This document shows positions 33,772 through 46,194 of a stretch of DNA of 64,000 nucleotides, in pieces (position 1 is the first letter of the stretch; each line of letters starts with the position of its first letter). Position numbers and translations under genes: made by a program. The notes below the pieces were generated by a model, which was given only the letters and a program-made list of their open reading frames with translations, did not search any database and had not been told where the DNA came from. This DNA is from Conchocele bisecta (taxonomy: Eukaryota; Mollusca; Bivalvia; Lucinida; Thyasiridae), in assembly GCA_029237695.1 (NCBI GenBank), contig CM055275.1, positions 88,028,433 through 88,092,432 of the forward strand. Reading direction: 5' to 3'.

Positions 33772-33889
33772 ATGTTCTATGGGAATTCAACATGGGGCAA
33801 TAAGGATCGAAAAACGAAAATAATTGACTCAGAAGCCGGTTAGGTAGCTTGGAATTGATCTAACAAATGTTGTATTTTAAAAATCGGTC

Positions 33890-34285
33890 CAGTGGGTGGC
33901 AGGTGGGAGCACGCGATGGGTGATTTAACGATCGGGGTTCATCCTTACCGGAATCCCGACTGGAGACCTGGTTTGGCCCTTACATACGTCTTTGGCATTG
34001 TGTATGTGACAGTTGAATCTGGTTATACCCCTTATAAGAGTAATCCTACCGGTATTACTTTTAAATAGGGGAAGGGGCCAAGTGACTTTGGTGTAGTATG
34101 GACCTGGCACCAGGTCAGGTTATTCTAATTTCAGGGCTGAATATGTTGTATCTCGATGTAAATATTCCGTTCTGATTTTGGGATTTCCCCCCCAATGCAG
34201 CAGGTTAAAACGGGATCGAACCTGTTTGCCCGGCCTTACATGACCTTAGCTGTTGATAGGCCGTTAAACACCAATAAACAAACAA
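33890..34285 (-). repeat. SINE-like repeat, full-length inverted copy
   Basis: From ggtggcaggtgggagcacg to caccaataaacaaacaaac. Mirror of 3245-3642, including the gatcgaacctgtttgcc block. Confidence 0.8.
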
Positions 34286-34564
34286 ACAAACAAAAATCGG
34301 TCCATAAATTCCAAAATTAATTTAAAAAAAATGTATTTTTAGCCACTATGTTAAATTCCCATAGAGAAATTCATTAAATTAAATTTTTTGTTTTTTCGCA
34401 ATAAAATCAATATTTGATAAAAAATTTCGTCAATCCAAAAAAATGGGGAGTGGACATTGTTTTTTTGAAAAAGTGTTTAGTTTCAATTTTTGTTTATTTA
34501 ATGACAAATAATTCGTTCGCAGCAACACGTGGTAACATGCAGTAGTTTGAAAATTCAGTTTTAA

Positions 34565-35202
34565 ATGGCTAAGTTAAAAAAGTGATATTTTTGTTACAAT
34601 ATATGTTTTCGACATAAAAACACCAAGGTGCACATCTTCAATATGTGTAAAAGAAGTGTTTTATATAGTTTCAGACCGATCGACTGAACGGTTTCGGAGG
34701 AGTTGTGTACCCAAACAAACCTCTGTACCCTATATATAATTGACAGAAACATGTAAAAAATAAAAAATGGCTAAGTTAAAAAAAGGTGATATTTTTGTTG
34801 AAAAATACGTTTTCGGCATAAATCACGATGGTGCACATCTTCAATATGTGTAGAAGACGTGTGTATGTTTCAGAACGATCGACTGAACGGTTTCAGAGGA
34901 GTTGTGTAGACAAAGTTTGTAACCGTAATTGTGTAATATAATTGTGTAGAAAAATGGAAAAATGTAGAAACAAATGGCTAAGTTTAAAAGATGATATTTT
35001 TGCTAAAAAAATTGTCGCCATAAAAACACCAAGGTGCACATCTTCAATATGTTTAGAAGATGTTTATAGTTTCAGATCGATCGACTGAACGGTTTCGGAG
35101 GAGTTGTGTACACAAACTCAATACCCTATATAGAATTGTATAGACAAATGTATACAAAATGGCTAAGTTAAAAAGGTAAAAAGGTGATATTTTTGTTAAA
35201 AT
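34565..35202. repeat. ~205-bp tandem repeat, interrupted
   Basis: Units start atggctaagtt at 34565, 34767, 34975 and 35160 and contain caaggtgcacatcttcaat and gatcgactgaacggtttcgg. The fourth unit breaks after tttttgttaaaa and resumes at about 39098-39240, so the 35.2-39.1 kb satellite lies inside the array. Confidence 0.75.
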
Positions 35203-38200
35203 GTATGAAATAACAAGGCATTCCATGAAAGGAAACAGTTATAAGACATTTACCCCAACGTTAAGTTTATGAATGTGCTAAATTTGTGACCTTGACCTTG
35301 GGGTAAGGGATGGCCGTTCGGTCATGGATTTGCTATAGCACGATAGAGTGTCATCAGATGAATGCATGTATGAAATATCAAGGCGGTCCCTGTAAACAAA
35401 CAGAAATAACAAGAGTTGTCAGAAGACAACGAAGCTCGCCTTCATTCAAACTTGGCACAGTTGTATAAAAAACATGACTATTATATAACTTGACCTTGGG
35501 ATAAGGGATGTGCGGTGGACCTTGACATTGAGGTCAGTGGTGGAAGGTGGGTTGTGGATTTGCTATAGCATGATATAGCATATTAAGATGAATGCATGTA
35601 TGAAATATCAATACGCACCCTGAAAAGAGAAGGAAAACAAAATTTAACCCAGCGTTAAGTTTATGAACACACTAAGTTGGTGATTTTCTACAGCATGATA
35701 GCTATTCACATGAGGAATGCATGTATAAATGAGCTAATTTTGTGACCTTGACCTTGGGGAAAGGGGTGGGGTGGGGGGGGGGGGGGGTCATGGATTTGCT
35801 GTAGCACAATAGAGTATCATCAGATGAATGCATGTATGAAATATGAAGGTGTTCCCTGTAAAGAAACGTTCCATGAAAGGAAACAGATATTTATCAGACA
35901 TTTACCCCAATGTTAAGTTTATGAATGTGCCAAGTTTATGACCTTCAACTCGGGTTAAGGGGTGGACGGTGGGTCAAGGATTTGCTACAGCATGATAGAG
36001 GGTCATCTGAGGAATGCATGTATGAAATAACAAGACGTTCCATGGAAGGAAACAGATGTTATAAGACATTTACCCCAATATTAAGTTTATGAATGTGCCA
36101 AGTTTGTGACCTTGACCTCGGGGTAAGGGGTGGGCGATGGGTCAAGGATTTGCTACAGCATGCTAGAGGGTCATCTGAGGAATGTTTGTATGAAATATCA
36201 AGGCGTTCCATGAAAGGAAACAGAAGTTATAGAACATTGACCCCCAACGTTAAGTTTATGAATGTACTAAGTCTGTGACCTTGACCTTGGGGTAAAGGAT
36301 GGGTCGTGGGTCATGGATTTGCTATAGCACGATAGAGTATCATCAGATGATTGCATGTATGAACTATTAAGGCGTTCCATGAAATAAAACAGATGTTATA
36401 AGACATTTACCCGAACGTTAAGTTTATGAATGTGCTAAGATTGTGACCTTGACCTTGGGGTAAGGGTTTGGTGGTGGGTCATGTATTTGCTACAGCATGA
36501 TTGAGGGTCATCTGAGGAATGCATGTATGAAATAACAAGCCATTCCATGGAAGGAAACAGAAGTTATAAGACATTTACCCCAACGTTAAGTTTATGAATG
36601 TGCTAAATTTGTGACCTTGACCTTATCAAGGCGGTCCCTGTAAACAAACAGAAGTAACAAGAGTTGTCAGAAGACAACGAAGCTCGCCTGTTGGCAGCCT
36701 TCATTCAAACTTGGCACAGTTCTATAAACAGAATGAATATTATATAACTTGACCTTGGGATAAGGGGTGTGCGGTGGACCTTGACATTGAGGTCAGTGGT
36801 GGAAGATGGGTCGTGGATTTGCTATAGCATGATATAGCATATTAAGATGATGCATGTATGAAATATCAATTACGCTCCCTGAAAAGAGAAGGAAAACAAA
36901 AACAAAATTTAACCCAGCGTTAAGTTTATGTTTATGAACACACTAGTTGGTGATTTTCTACAGCATGATAACTATTCACATGAGGAATGCATGTATAAAT
37001 GAGCTAAGTTTGTGACCTTGACATTGTGGTAAGGGGTGGGGTGTTGGAGGGAGGGGGTCATGGATTTGCTGTAGCACAATAGAGTATCATCAGATGAATG
37101 CATGTATGAAATATAAAGGTGTTCCCTGTAAAGAAACGTTCCATCAAGGAAACAGATCATTATCAGACATTTACCCCAATGTTTAAGTTTATGAATGTGC
37201 CAATGTTTGTGACCTTGACTCGGGGTAATGGGGTTGGGCTGTGGGTCAAGGATTTGCTACAGCATGATAGAGGGTCATCTGAGGAATGCATGTATGAAAT
37301 AACAAGACGTTCCATGAAAGGAAACAGATGTTATAAGAAATTTACCCCAATGTTAAGTTTATGCATGTGCCAAGATTGTGACCTTGACCTCGGGGTAAGG
37401 GCTAGGTGGTGGGTCATGGATTTGCTACAGCATGATAGAGGGTCATCTGAGGAATGCATGTATGAAATAACAAGGCATTCCATGAAAGGAAACATAAGTT
37501 ATAAGACATTTACCCCAACCTTAAGTTTATGAATGTGCTAAGATTGTGACCTTGACCTTGGGGTAAGGGGTGGGCGGTGGATCAAGGATTTGCTACAGCA
37601 CGATAGAGTATCATCAGATGAATACGTGTATGAAATATCAAGGTGTTTCATGAAAGGAAACAGATGTTATAAGACATTTACCCCAACGTTAAGTTTATGA
37701 ATGTGCTAAGATTGTGACCTTGACCTTGGGAAAAGGGGTGGGCAATGGTTCATGGATTTGCTATAGTACGATATAGTATCATCAGATGAATGCATGTATG
37801 AAATATCAAGGCGTTCCTTGTAAAGAAAGATAAGTTACACAACATTTACCCCAACGTTAAGTTTATAAACATGCTAAGTTTGTGACCTTGACCTTGGCGT
37901 AAAGGTTGGATGGTGGGTCGTGCGTTTGCTACAGCATTATATAGGGTCATCTGAGGAATGCATGTATGATATATCAAGGCGTTCCATTAAAGGAAACAGA
38001 AGTTATAAAACATTTACCCCCAAACTTAAGTTTATGAATGTACTAAGTTTGTGACCTTGACCTTGGGGTAAGGGATGGGCGGTGGGTCATGGATTTGCTA
38101 TTGCACGATAGAATATCATCAGATGAATGCATATTTGAAATATCAAGGTGTTCCATGAAAGGAAACAGATGTTATAATACATTTACCCCAACGTTAAGTT

Positions 38201-39093
38201 TATGAATGTGCTAAGATTGTGACCTTGACCTTGGATAAAGGGGTGGGTTGTGGGTCATGGATTTGCTATTGTACGATAGGGTATCATCAGATGTATAAAT
38301 GTATGAAATATCAAGGCGTTCCCTGTAAATAAACATAAGTTACACAACATTTACCCCAACGATAAGTTTATGAACATGCTAAGTTTGTGACCTTGACCTT
38401 GGGGTAAGGGATGGGCAGTGGGTCAAGGATTGGCTATAGCACGATAGAGTATACTCAGATGAATGCATGTATGAAATAACAAGGCGTTCCATGGAAGGAA
38501 ACAGAAGTTATGACATTTAATCCAACGTTAAGTATATGAATGTGCTAAACTTGTGACCTTGACCTTGGGGTAAGGGATGGCCGGTGGATCATCGATTTAT
38601 TATAGCACGATAGAGTGTCATCAGATGAATGCATGTAGGAAATATCAAGGCATTCCATGAAAGGAAACATATGTAAGACATTTACCCCAACGTTAAGTTT
38701 ATGAATGTGCCAAGTTTGTTACCTTGACCTTGGGGTAATGGCTTGATGGTGGGTCATGGATTTGCTACAGCATGATAGAGGGTCATCTGAGGAATGCATA
38801 TATGAAATAAGAAGGTGTTCTATGAAAGGAAACAGAAGTTATAACACATTTACCGAACGTTAAGTTTATGAATGTGCCAAGTTTGTTACCTTGACCTTGG
38901 GGTAAGGGCTGGTGGTGTGTCATGGATTTTCTACGGCATGATAGAGGGTCATCTGAGGGATGCATGTATGAAATAACAATGTGTTCCATGAAAGGAAACA
39001 GAAGTTATAAGACATTTACCTAACGTTATGTGTGTGGACGCCGACGACGCCGGGTGTATGCCATAAGCTCTTCTGCACTTCGTGCAGGCGAGC
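35203..39093. repeat. ~165-bp satellite with TGACCTTGACCTTGGGG
   Basis: About 20 degenerate units: acatttaccccaacgttaag...tgaccttgaccttggggtaa gg...gatttgctacagcatgatag...atgcatgtatgaaat. Two segments beginning ggcggtccctgtaaacaaac (about 35384 and 36630) start a ~1.25-kb higher-order duplication. It ends with gacgccgacgacgccgg and a cttctgcacttcgtgcaggc hairpin. No coding capacity. Confidence 0.85.
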
Positions 39094-39235
39094 TAAAAAT
39101 GGCTAAGTTAAAAAGTTATATTTTTGTTAAAAATATTTTTCGGCATAAAAAACAAAAACATCAAGGTGCACATCTTCAATATGTGTAGAAGACGTGCGCA
39201 TAGTTTCAGATCGATCGACTGAACAGTTTCGGAGG

Positions 39236-39344
39236 AGTAGTATCAGGGAGTCGAAATGATACCACCTGCCTCTGGAAGCCACCGCTACGCGCGGTGGTTC
39301 CCACCGGGAGGTGGTATCATCGTTGACTCCCATTATACTACTTA
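39236..39344. mobile_element. ~109-bp hairpin
   Basis: gtagtatcagggagtcgaaa tgataccacc is mirrored by ggtggtatcat...gactcccattatactac around a gc-rich ccaccgctacgcgcggtgg centre. Confidence 0.8.
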
Positions 39345-39408
39345 GATTCTCCCCACTGTTCACCGGGTATGGATGAGAAGAGTTAAAAAAAAAAGGAGTT
39401 ATGAAGAT

Positions 39409-39443
39409 AAACACTAACCAGTGTTGTGCAATATCGATTAGCG
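39409..39443 (+). repeat. 34-bp repeat, left copy
   Basis: aaacactaaccagtgttgtg...caatatcgattagcg. The same sequence in the same orientation is at 61471-61504, differing only at the three central bases. Confidence 0.75.
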
Positions 39444-39449
39444 TTAAAC

Positions 39450-40048
39450 CACATGCGACAAAGTATCTTGACAGGCTATATATAATAACGATGACTCGCT
39501 GGTGTGTTACACTATATTAGAGATAAGAATCCCTATCCCTATGTTATACTCAGTATATATACAGCAATCTGCCATACATAGCAACAGGCACCGCGTGCCG
39601 ATACGTTAACTCACGTGGTGTACTAGTTTTTAGTGTATTGGTTTAACCATACGCGACAAAGTATGTAGCCATGATATATATAGCGATACGTCGCTGGTGT
39701 AGTGTTGGACAGGCACCGCGTGCCGATAACCACGATGGTGTACTAGTTTTGTGTATTGGTTGAACCATACGCGACAAAGCATCTAGCCAGGATATATATA
39801 ATAGCGATACGTCGTGTAGTGCTGGACAGGCACCGCGTGCCGATACTTTAACCCACGGTGGTGTACTAGTTTTGTGTATTGGTTTAACCATACGCGACAA
39901 AATATCTAACCAGGGTATATATAATAGCGATACGTCGCTGGTGTAGTGTTGGACAGGCACCGCGTGCCGATGCGTTAACCCACGGTGGTTTAACCATACG
40001 CGACACAGTATCTAGTCAGGATATATATAATAGCGATACGTCGCTGGT
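39450..40048 (+). repeat. ~120-bp tandem repeat upstream of polymerase
   Basis: Five units with cgcgacaaagtat, a TATATATA tract, agcgatacgtcgct palindrome and ggcaccgcgtgccg palindrome. The first unit also carries one copy of the 76-bp repeat that follows. Confidence 0.85.
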
Positions 40049-40420
40049 GTGTTACACACACATATCAACAAATTACACCCTATTAGAGATAAGAAATCCA
40101 TTGGTTATACTCAGTATATACAACAATCTGTCATAAATATCAACAACTTACACCCTATTAGAGATAAGAATATATTGGTTATACTCAGTATATTACAACA
40201 ATCTGTCATAAATATCAACAACATACACCCTATTAGAAATAAGAAATCCATTGGTTATACTCAGTATATGCAACAATCTGTCATAAATAGCAACAACTGA
40301 CAATCCTATTAGAGATAAAAAATATATTGGTTATACTCAGTATATTACAACAATCTGTCATAAATATCAACAACATACACCCTATTAGAGATAAGAAATC
40401 CATTGTTTATACTCAGTATA
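40049..40420 (+). repeat. 76-bp iteron-like repeats with TATACTCAGTATA
   Basis: Palindrome TATACTCAGTATA at 40106, 40180, 40256, 40332 and 40408 (plus 39545). Each follows ttagagataagaa and precedes caacaatctgtcataaatat. The last palindrome ends one base before the ATG at 40421. Spacing resembles replication iterons or a repeated promoter; function is inferred. Confidence 0.85.
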
Positions 40421-43400
40421 ATGCCTACCATAAAGCAAATGAGAGAGCAAGCTAAGAGTTGGGGAATTTCCCTAAGAGGTTTGAGACTCAAGAAAGCTAT
40501 AGCAAATAGGATATGTGACGCGCTAGCCGTCGTCTACGAGGAGAGGCTGCGGAGTGCGGTTTCGACCGGACGACTGCCTGCCGACACCAAAAAACGATCC
40601 GGGAAATTGGAGAACGAGACGACGGCCAGTCTGCGTGCCTCCGCTTACGCGCAGCGTGTAAAAGACGATCCCAGCGCACGCAGAAAAGCACTATACAAGG
40701 CGTACTACAATAAGATTTGTCAATGTCTGGTGGGGAGACCTCCTAAGAGTAGGAGAGAGCTCGCCAGAGATTTGGTGGAGGAGGGTCCCAGGATTCTCAC
40801 CGAATATGCCGAAGCTATGGAAACTGTTGATAGGTGTAGGAGGAAGACAGTCTGGACCTTCGAGAGGGGGGGGGGGGGGGGGGGGGGGGGGGGTGGGGGG
40901 GGGGGGGGGGGGGGGTAGACGGGGAGATCGCTAATCGCATAATGAATAAAATTCGCCCAGAGATGACCACGGCATGTTATCTGAGGTATTCGTATTAGAA
41001 ACATCGAGACCGACGCTACTATGATCTTTCACAAAAACTCCCCGGGTAGTCCGTGGATAAACGAGATCGCCAAAGCTGACAGTTGGATAGCCGATAGAGA
41101 GAAAGGTCGAATGGACATCGACACAGTCGATAGACCAAACACAAAATGGACCTTCGTTCGTTGGATATCGGTCGATGTGAAGATGATCATCGACGCTCAA
41201 CAACTCCTCATGGGAGCGGGAAAACTCCCCGATTGGTTAAGACAGAAAAAGGTAATGTATTCCATCGACACGTACGACGACTACTTGTGTCTGTTTAGGT
41301 GCATAGCCATCCACCGTGGAGGGAGACCCGACCGCAAATGAGGAGGCACGGGCTCTGTCTCGCGAATACCTCGGGCACAATAACGGACCGGGTAGTAAGG
41401 GAATCCCCCTGAATGATATTAAGAAGGTCGAAGAGCACTTCAAGCTGGGCATTCGCGTTTACGAGCCCACCGCCGACGGAGTGTGGTACGTCATGAAGTC
41501 TCCGGCAAACTACGACGCGTTTGGGGAGACGATCATGACGATAGGATTGTTTGGAGGTCACTCGTTCCTCATCAAGAACCTCCGCAAGATGACGAACGAG
41601 TACGGGTGCACCGGATGTCAACAACGGTTCACAAAGTCGTGTAACATGCACAGGCACGCGACCACCTGCATATGTGGGAAGACCGTAGTGATATGTCCAG
41701 GTAAGAGGGTAGAGAGGCCGCAGTCGGCACACGAGAAGGCGTTCTATCACAAGGGGTCAGCGAGCGCGATGTCGATTCAATGGTTGAGCAGAGAAGAGAA
41801 GAGGGTGTGAAAGCACATACATCACGCGAGATGCGGTCACGGCGGCGAGAGGTGGGTGGCCGGCGATCCGGTCGACAGCTACTGTCACGAGACCAAGATC
41901 GTGTTTCAGTTTCACGAATGGTACTGGCACGGGTGTCCAACGCATTACAGGAGAGGTAACGCGAGATCGCTGTACAAGAGGACGAAAATTCAAGATGCCA
42001 AGATAAGGGAGGCGGGTTACGAGCTGGTGGTGATGTGGGAGTGCGCGTGGTTGAATGAGGGGGCTCACCACTATCCACAATCGCCGCCCGAGGAGGAGAC
42101 GACTCTGTACCCTCACCAGATAGCACGTACCTATATCGGTGTCGTTGGGGGATACGATGCACGTGACCGAACTACAGAGGAGAGGTAAAGCCATCAGGGA
42201 GGGGGTTAGGAAGAAGTATCTGCAGACCGATATAGAGATGCTGTCGAACACCCAGCAAGAGAAGATCTGAACCTCATCAAGCAGTACCTTGTCGAGAAGT
42301 TTGCGGCCACAGTGAATAAGGTGATGATCGGAAAGAGGGCCAGCACGACGATGTTTCTGTTTACGCCGCAGTTCAGATTTCTCGACATCATCCAGTATCT
42401 GGGACCCGGTACCACGTACGACCGGTGGGTTAAGGCGTACGACTATACAACGGTAAAGTCCCACTTCCCGTACGAGTGGTTCGATTCGCCAGAAAAACTC
42501 GACCATCCGGGGCTGCCCGACTATCCCGAGTGGTAATCGAAGTTGAAGGGGGAGTTTCTACTGTCGCTGTCCGAGTGGAAAGAGTGCAAGAAGTTCTTCC
42601 GAGAAAAGGCGATGAAGACGTTCAAGGAATAGTTGCGACACTACAACAACTTGGACGTCGGACCGTTCCTGGAGGCACTGACTAAAATGACGGAGTTCTA
42701 CAGGGGGATAGGAGTGGACATACTCAATGACGCTGTGTCTCTGTCTGGTGTTTCCCTTCAGTACCTGCTTCGCGGGACGATCGATGGGAAGGCGGACACG
42801 CCCGAGCTGTGGGCGCCGAAGGATGAGACTTACGCGATGATGAAGGAGGGATTGGTCGGTGGTCCGTCCATAGTGTTCTCCAGATACGCCGAAGCTGGCA
42901 GGTCGACGATCAGGGGTCAGGTGGGGAGTCGGGAGAAGAAGATGTTCAAGGCGGTGATGGGGTACGACGCCAACGTCTACTCTGTCGAAGGACATGCTGT
43001 GCGGGGAGGAGAAGATATGCACGTGAGACGACCCGGAAAGACAGTCGCATATAGATCGTTTCGTGAGGAAGGCCAGACGAGACTAGTGGTTCGGATTTGC
43101 GGAGTTGATATAGTGGTCCCGGAAACGTTGCGAGACAAGTTCTCTGAAATGTCGCCGCTGTTCGTTAATCGAGAAGTTAACGAGACCGAGGTTCCGCAGC
43201 ACATGAAGGACTACCTGGCCAGGACCGGGAGGAAAAGGGTCGAAGGACAGTGAAAGCTCGTGGGGGCACTGTCCGCCAAGAAGATGATCGTCTACTCCCA
43301 GCTGCTAAAGTGGTATCTGGAGCACGGTCTGGTCGTCAAGGCGGTGCATAGGGTGATCGACTACACGCCCGGCAAACCATTCCAATGGTTGGTTAAAGAG

Positions 43401-44212
43401 GTCACCGCCGCCAGACGGACGGGGGACGTTGACAAGAGCAAGAAGGTGTTGGTGGAGATATTCAAACTGGTTGGTAACGCGTGTTGTGGCAAGCTGATAG
43501 AGGCTCAAGAGAGACACATGAACACCACTTATACGAAGGATGAGAAGACTGTCGACCGGGCATGAGGTCGGCGTTGTTCGAAGTGGCGTGAAGGGTTCTG
43601 GAGGAGATTGGGGAGGCTTACAAGATATCGAGCAGGAAGACTCGAGTGGTGATCAACATACTGTTTCAGTATGGCATAGCGGTCTACCAGTTGGCCAAGC
43701 TCCGGATGCTGGAGTTCTACTACGACTTCTTGCACAAGTACGTGGATCGCGGAGATTTCGAACTTATACACATATACACTGACAGCATGTACTTCGCGGT
43801 GTCGGGGAAGACGCTGGCGAAGGTGGTGCGGAAGAAGATAAAGAGAAAGTTCAACAAGGAGAAGGCCGAGTGGTTGGCGTGGGACGCGTGGAGCAACAGA
43901 ACTCCGGGACTGTTCAAGCTGGAATTCGATGGGGATAGAGCCATCGCTCTGTGCAGCGAGTGCTACTACGTGGGGGTGATGACGGAAACTCTAAGCACTC
44001 GGCAAAGGGGATGTCGAAGAGATCTAACGATCTGCATTGGTGGAGGTACAAGAGTGCTCTCGAAGGGGGAGGGACACGGCGGAGAACAGGGGATTCCGAA
44101 TGGTTAACGGTGTGATGAAGACGTACACGCAGGTGAAGCTGGGCTGTCGGCGTACTACGACAAGAGGAGAGTGATGGAAGACGGGATACACACAGAGCCT
44201 ATAGATAGATAA
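40421..44212 (+). pseudogene. Family-B DNA polymerase, virus-like/Polinton-related, decayed
   Basis: Would copy the element's DNA, probably by protein priming. The ATG follows the repeats at 40420. An N-terminal basic region (about 40421-40860) has a SAP-like helix pair, then a poly-G tract. Next come DTYDDYLCLFRCIAIHRG, a C2H2-like finger (CTGCQQRF...HRHATTC, about 41605-41670), FHEWYWHGCP with its endonuclease-like VMWEC, the exonuclease/palm blocks FLDIIQYLGPGTTYDRWVKA and FPYEW, NNLDVGPF, and the palm YTDSMYF (43775-43795). I see in-frame stops at 41808, 42534, 42630 and 43251. Frame changes lie near 41335, 42185, 42260, 43570, 43975 and 44145. The first Asp of the usual D-T-D-S motif is Tyr here. 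The terminal blocks end at TAA 44210-44212. Confidence 0.85.
40866..40915 (+). repeat. Poly-G tract
   Basis: Fifty bases, all G except one T. Lies between the N-terminal module and the rest of the polymerase gene and makes the reading frame there uncertain. Confidence 0.95.
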
Positions 44213-44237
44213 AAAAAGCGGGCGAATACTGGCCGAC

Positions 44238-44284
44238 AGACTCTGACGAGAGTCTGACTGACGCAAAGGCTCTGACGAGAGCCT
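44238..44284. terminator. Twin GACG-loop hairpins between convergent genes
   Basis: AGACTCTGACGAGAGTCT (44238-44255) and AGGCTCTGACGAGAGCCT (44267-44284). Each has a perfect 7-bp stem and the loop GACG. They follow the polymerase stop by 26 bp and precede the end of the oppositely transcribed HNH/helicase gene. A transcript-end signal is inferred. Confidence 0.6.
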
Positions 44285-44515
44285 GACCGACTATGACGAC
44301 GGGTGGTCTGGGTTTCGCTGGGTGTCAGAAGGCACCGCAAGAAGTTCTTCGCGAACAAACCCGCGCGATGGACCACTGAGAAATATTGTAGCTATCGGTT
44401 ACCAAGCCTGAAGAGCCCGTGCTATATTATTTGGATTCTGGACATTCTTGCGGATTCGTCCGGGAAGAGCTTCTTGTGGTGCCTCCCGACACAGTGCTGC
44501 CACCAGATGGTGTGC

Positions 44516-45872
44516 TCACTCGCTGAACGCCGCGCCTCTGCGTTTTCGGTTACATTCCAGACAGGTCAGTCGGACATTGTCACGTATGTGTGTGCCCCCT
44601 GTTGTTGTCCAACCGGTCCACACTAAACTGCTGTGTGTCTTTCGGGGCGTAGCACAAGAGGACCGCGATGTTGCAGGCGACGCAGTGATTCTCCTGGGCG
44701 GGCCTTCCGTGAGCTGCAGGATGTGATCAATCTTCAGGTTGAACCCCTGGTGATCTTTGTCCTGATTCTGGCGCTTGTAGGCCACAAGCTTCTTGGCGGT
44801 AGCCTTGCGGAGTTGCTTGTCACTTTGTGATGCTACCTCGGTACACTCATCCAGAGGGCTGGTTACCCGTGCGAGCTGATGCATATACTCCACCCGCTAC
44901 ACCGCGAGAGACGCGAGGTTCCACGTTTGGAGGTAATCGTCGATGATCCAGACTTTCTGTGGGTTTTTTATCGTGTGGCCCTGGGAACTGTGGACTGTGA
45001 GGGCATAGCCGAGGCGCCAGTCATCAGTCTTGATGGCATGCTCTGCAGCATCTAGTACGACGTTGTTGGAGACGAGCTCTTCTTTTCGGTCTGTGCCATG
45101 TCTGGGGACCGTTATATTCTGCTTTCAGCTGTCTTTGGGGTGGTAGAGAATAGAATAGGCACCGGCGTGTCCTGCGAGAGCGCGCATTGCCTGTTCAGCA
45201 ACAGCTACTGCACCCGGTCGCGGACCTTCTGACGGCTGGTGAGGATTAAATCTTTTGGAGACCATTGCTCCACAAATCTGTCCCATCCCACGCAGATTGG
45301 GAAATCCTTTAGCGTCTCTTGGCACTGGACCCCGTCAGGCTGGAGACATATGCGCTTTTTCAGGACTGTAAGGGCGTCGTCTTTAGCCCTGTGGTCTACT
45401 TCGACATGTTCATAGTAGTCTGCCCTCTGTTGCAGCCAGTCGTGCTGCATCTCGCCCGAAATCGGGGGGTGGGGTGGGGGGCTGGCCTTGATCACCGCAG
45501 CAGACAACATGAACCCCTCGTTGCTCCAAACAGTCCAAAAACATCTCTAGGATAGGCTTGGGCACAGTGCAGATTCGTCCCAGATGATGATACGTGGGAT
45601 TAACTTTTGGCCCATACGCTCAGGCGTCCAGTCAATCTGTCCGCATCATCGAAAGAAGCTGTGGTAGGTCTGGGCTTTTACACCTCGGGCTCTCATTTCT
45701 TTGGCAAGGCGGTGGGTCGGGGTAAACACGATGGGGACTCTCACTCGGAAGAGCTCAATAGCTCTCGTCGTCTTGCCTATGCCGCCCTGCTGTTCAGGTA
45801 TCTCAGTCGGTTCCGCGTTAGCGGGTCGTTTTAGCTTGGCGCGTTGCTGGTAGACTTGAGCCAGCAATTACC
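44516..45872 (-). pseudogene. PIF1-like helicase with C-terminal HNH domain, decayed
   Basis: Read on the minus strand. Walker A GGIGKTTRAIELFR lies at about 45746-45787, followed by PIVFTPTHRLAKEMRARGV and TYHSFFR, as in SF1/PIF1-type helicases. Further blocks are VDHRAKDDAL and LILTSRQKVRDR (about 45205-45420). At the C-terminus, LKIDHILQLTEG and NVRLTCLECNRKRRGA (about 44520-44780) look like an HNH nuclease or zinc site. It is split over several frames. The N-terminal side ends at a 13-bp C run (45871-45883) where a 13.6-kb insertion begins; the polymerase-like gene at 59.5-61.3 kb is in the same orientation beyond it. Confidence 0.8.
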
Positions 45873-46194
45873 CCCCCCCCCCCACCATGTGGGATTTTTG
45901 GTGAGTATGATTTCCGGATTCAGTAGCCTATTGTCTATTAATTCTGGTTGTCTGCGCTCGAAAAGCCGCTGTATGAACAAATGGCGGCCATTTTTCAAGA
46001 TGGCCGCCAAACATTATTATATTGTTTTTTTTTGTATAAGGACTGTTAACTTTCTTTCAATATTGACCGGGTAAATTGCTATAATTAAGTCACAATTTGA
46101 ATGATTTGGAATACATCTTACATTTAATTACATCCGTAAATGGCAATATATTTCAAAATGGCTCCCGAAATAGGCTGTTTTACAACATTTTTGT

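Noticed and set aside
36093..37532. ORFs of 61-137 codons in the satellite
   Set aside because: By-products of the ~165-bp repeat; internally repetitive peptide, no conservation of frame between units.
35203..39093. Possible CRISPR-like array
   Set aside because: Eukaryotic context, long degenerate units without unique spacers; a satellite.
39643..39960. 105-codon minus-strand ORF
   Set aside because: Lies in the ~120-bp tandem repeat and is itself a repeat of the same peptide.
41629..42506. Long minus-strand ORFs (177 and 249 codons) over the polymerase
   Set aside because: Antisense of the polymerase; the + strand carries the recognisable motifs.
44303..44630. Plus-strand ORFs of 92-107 codons after the polymerase
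   Set aside because: Antisense to the HNH end of the minus-strand helicase gene or in the intergenic gap; no recognisable motif.
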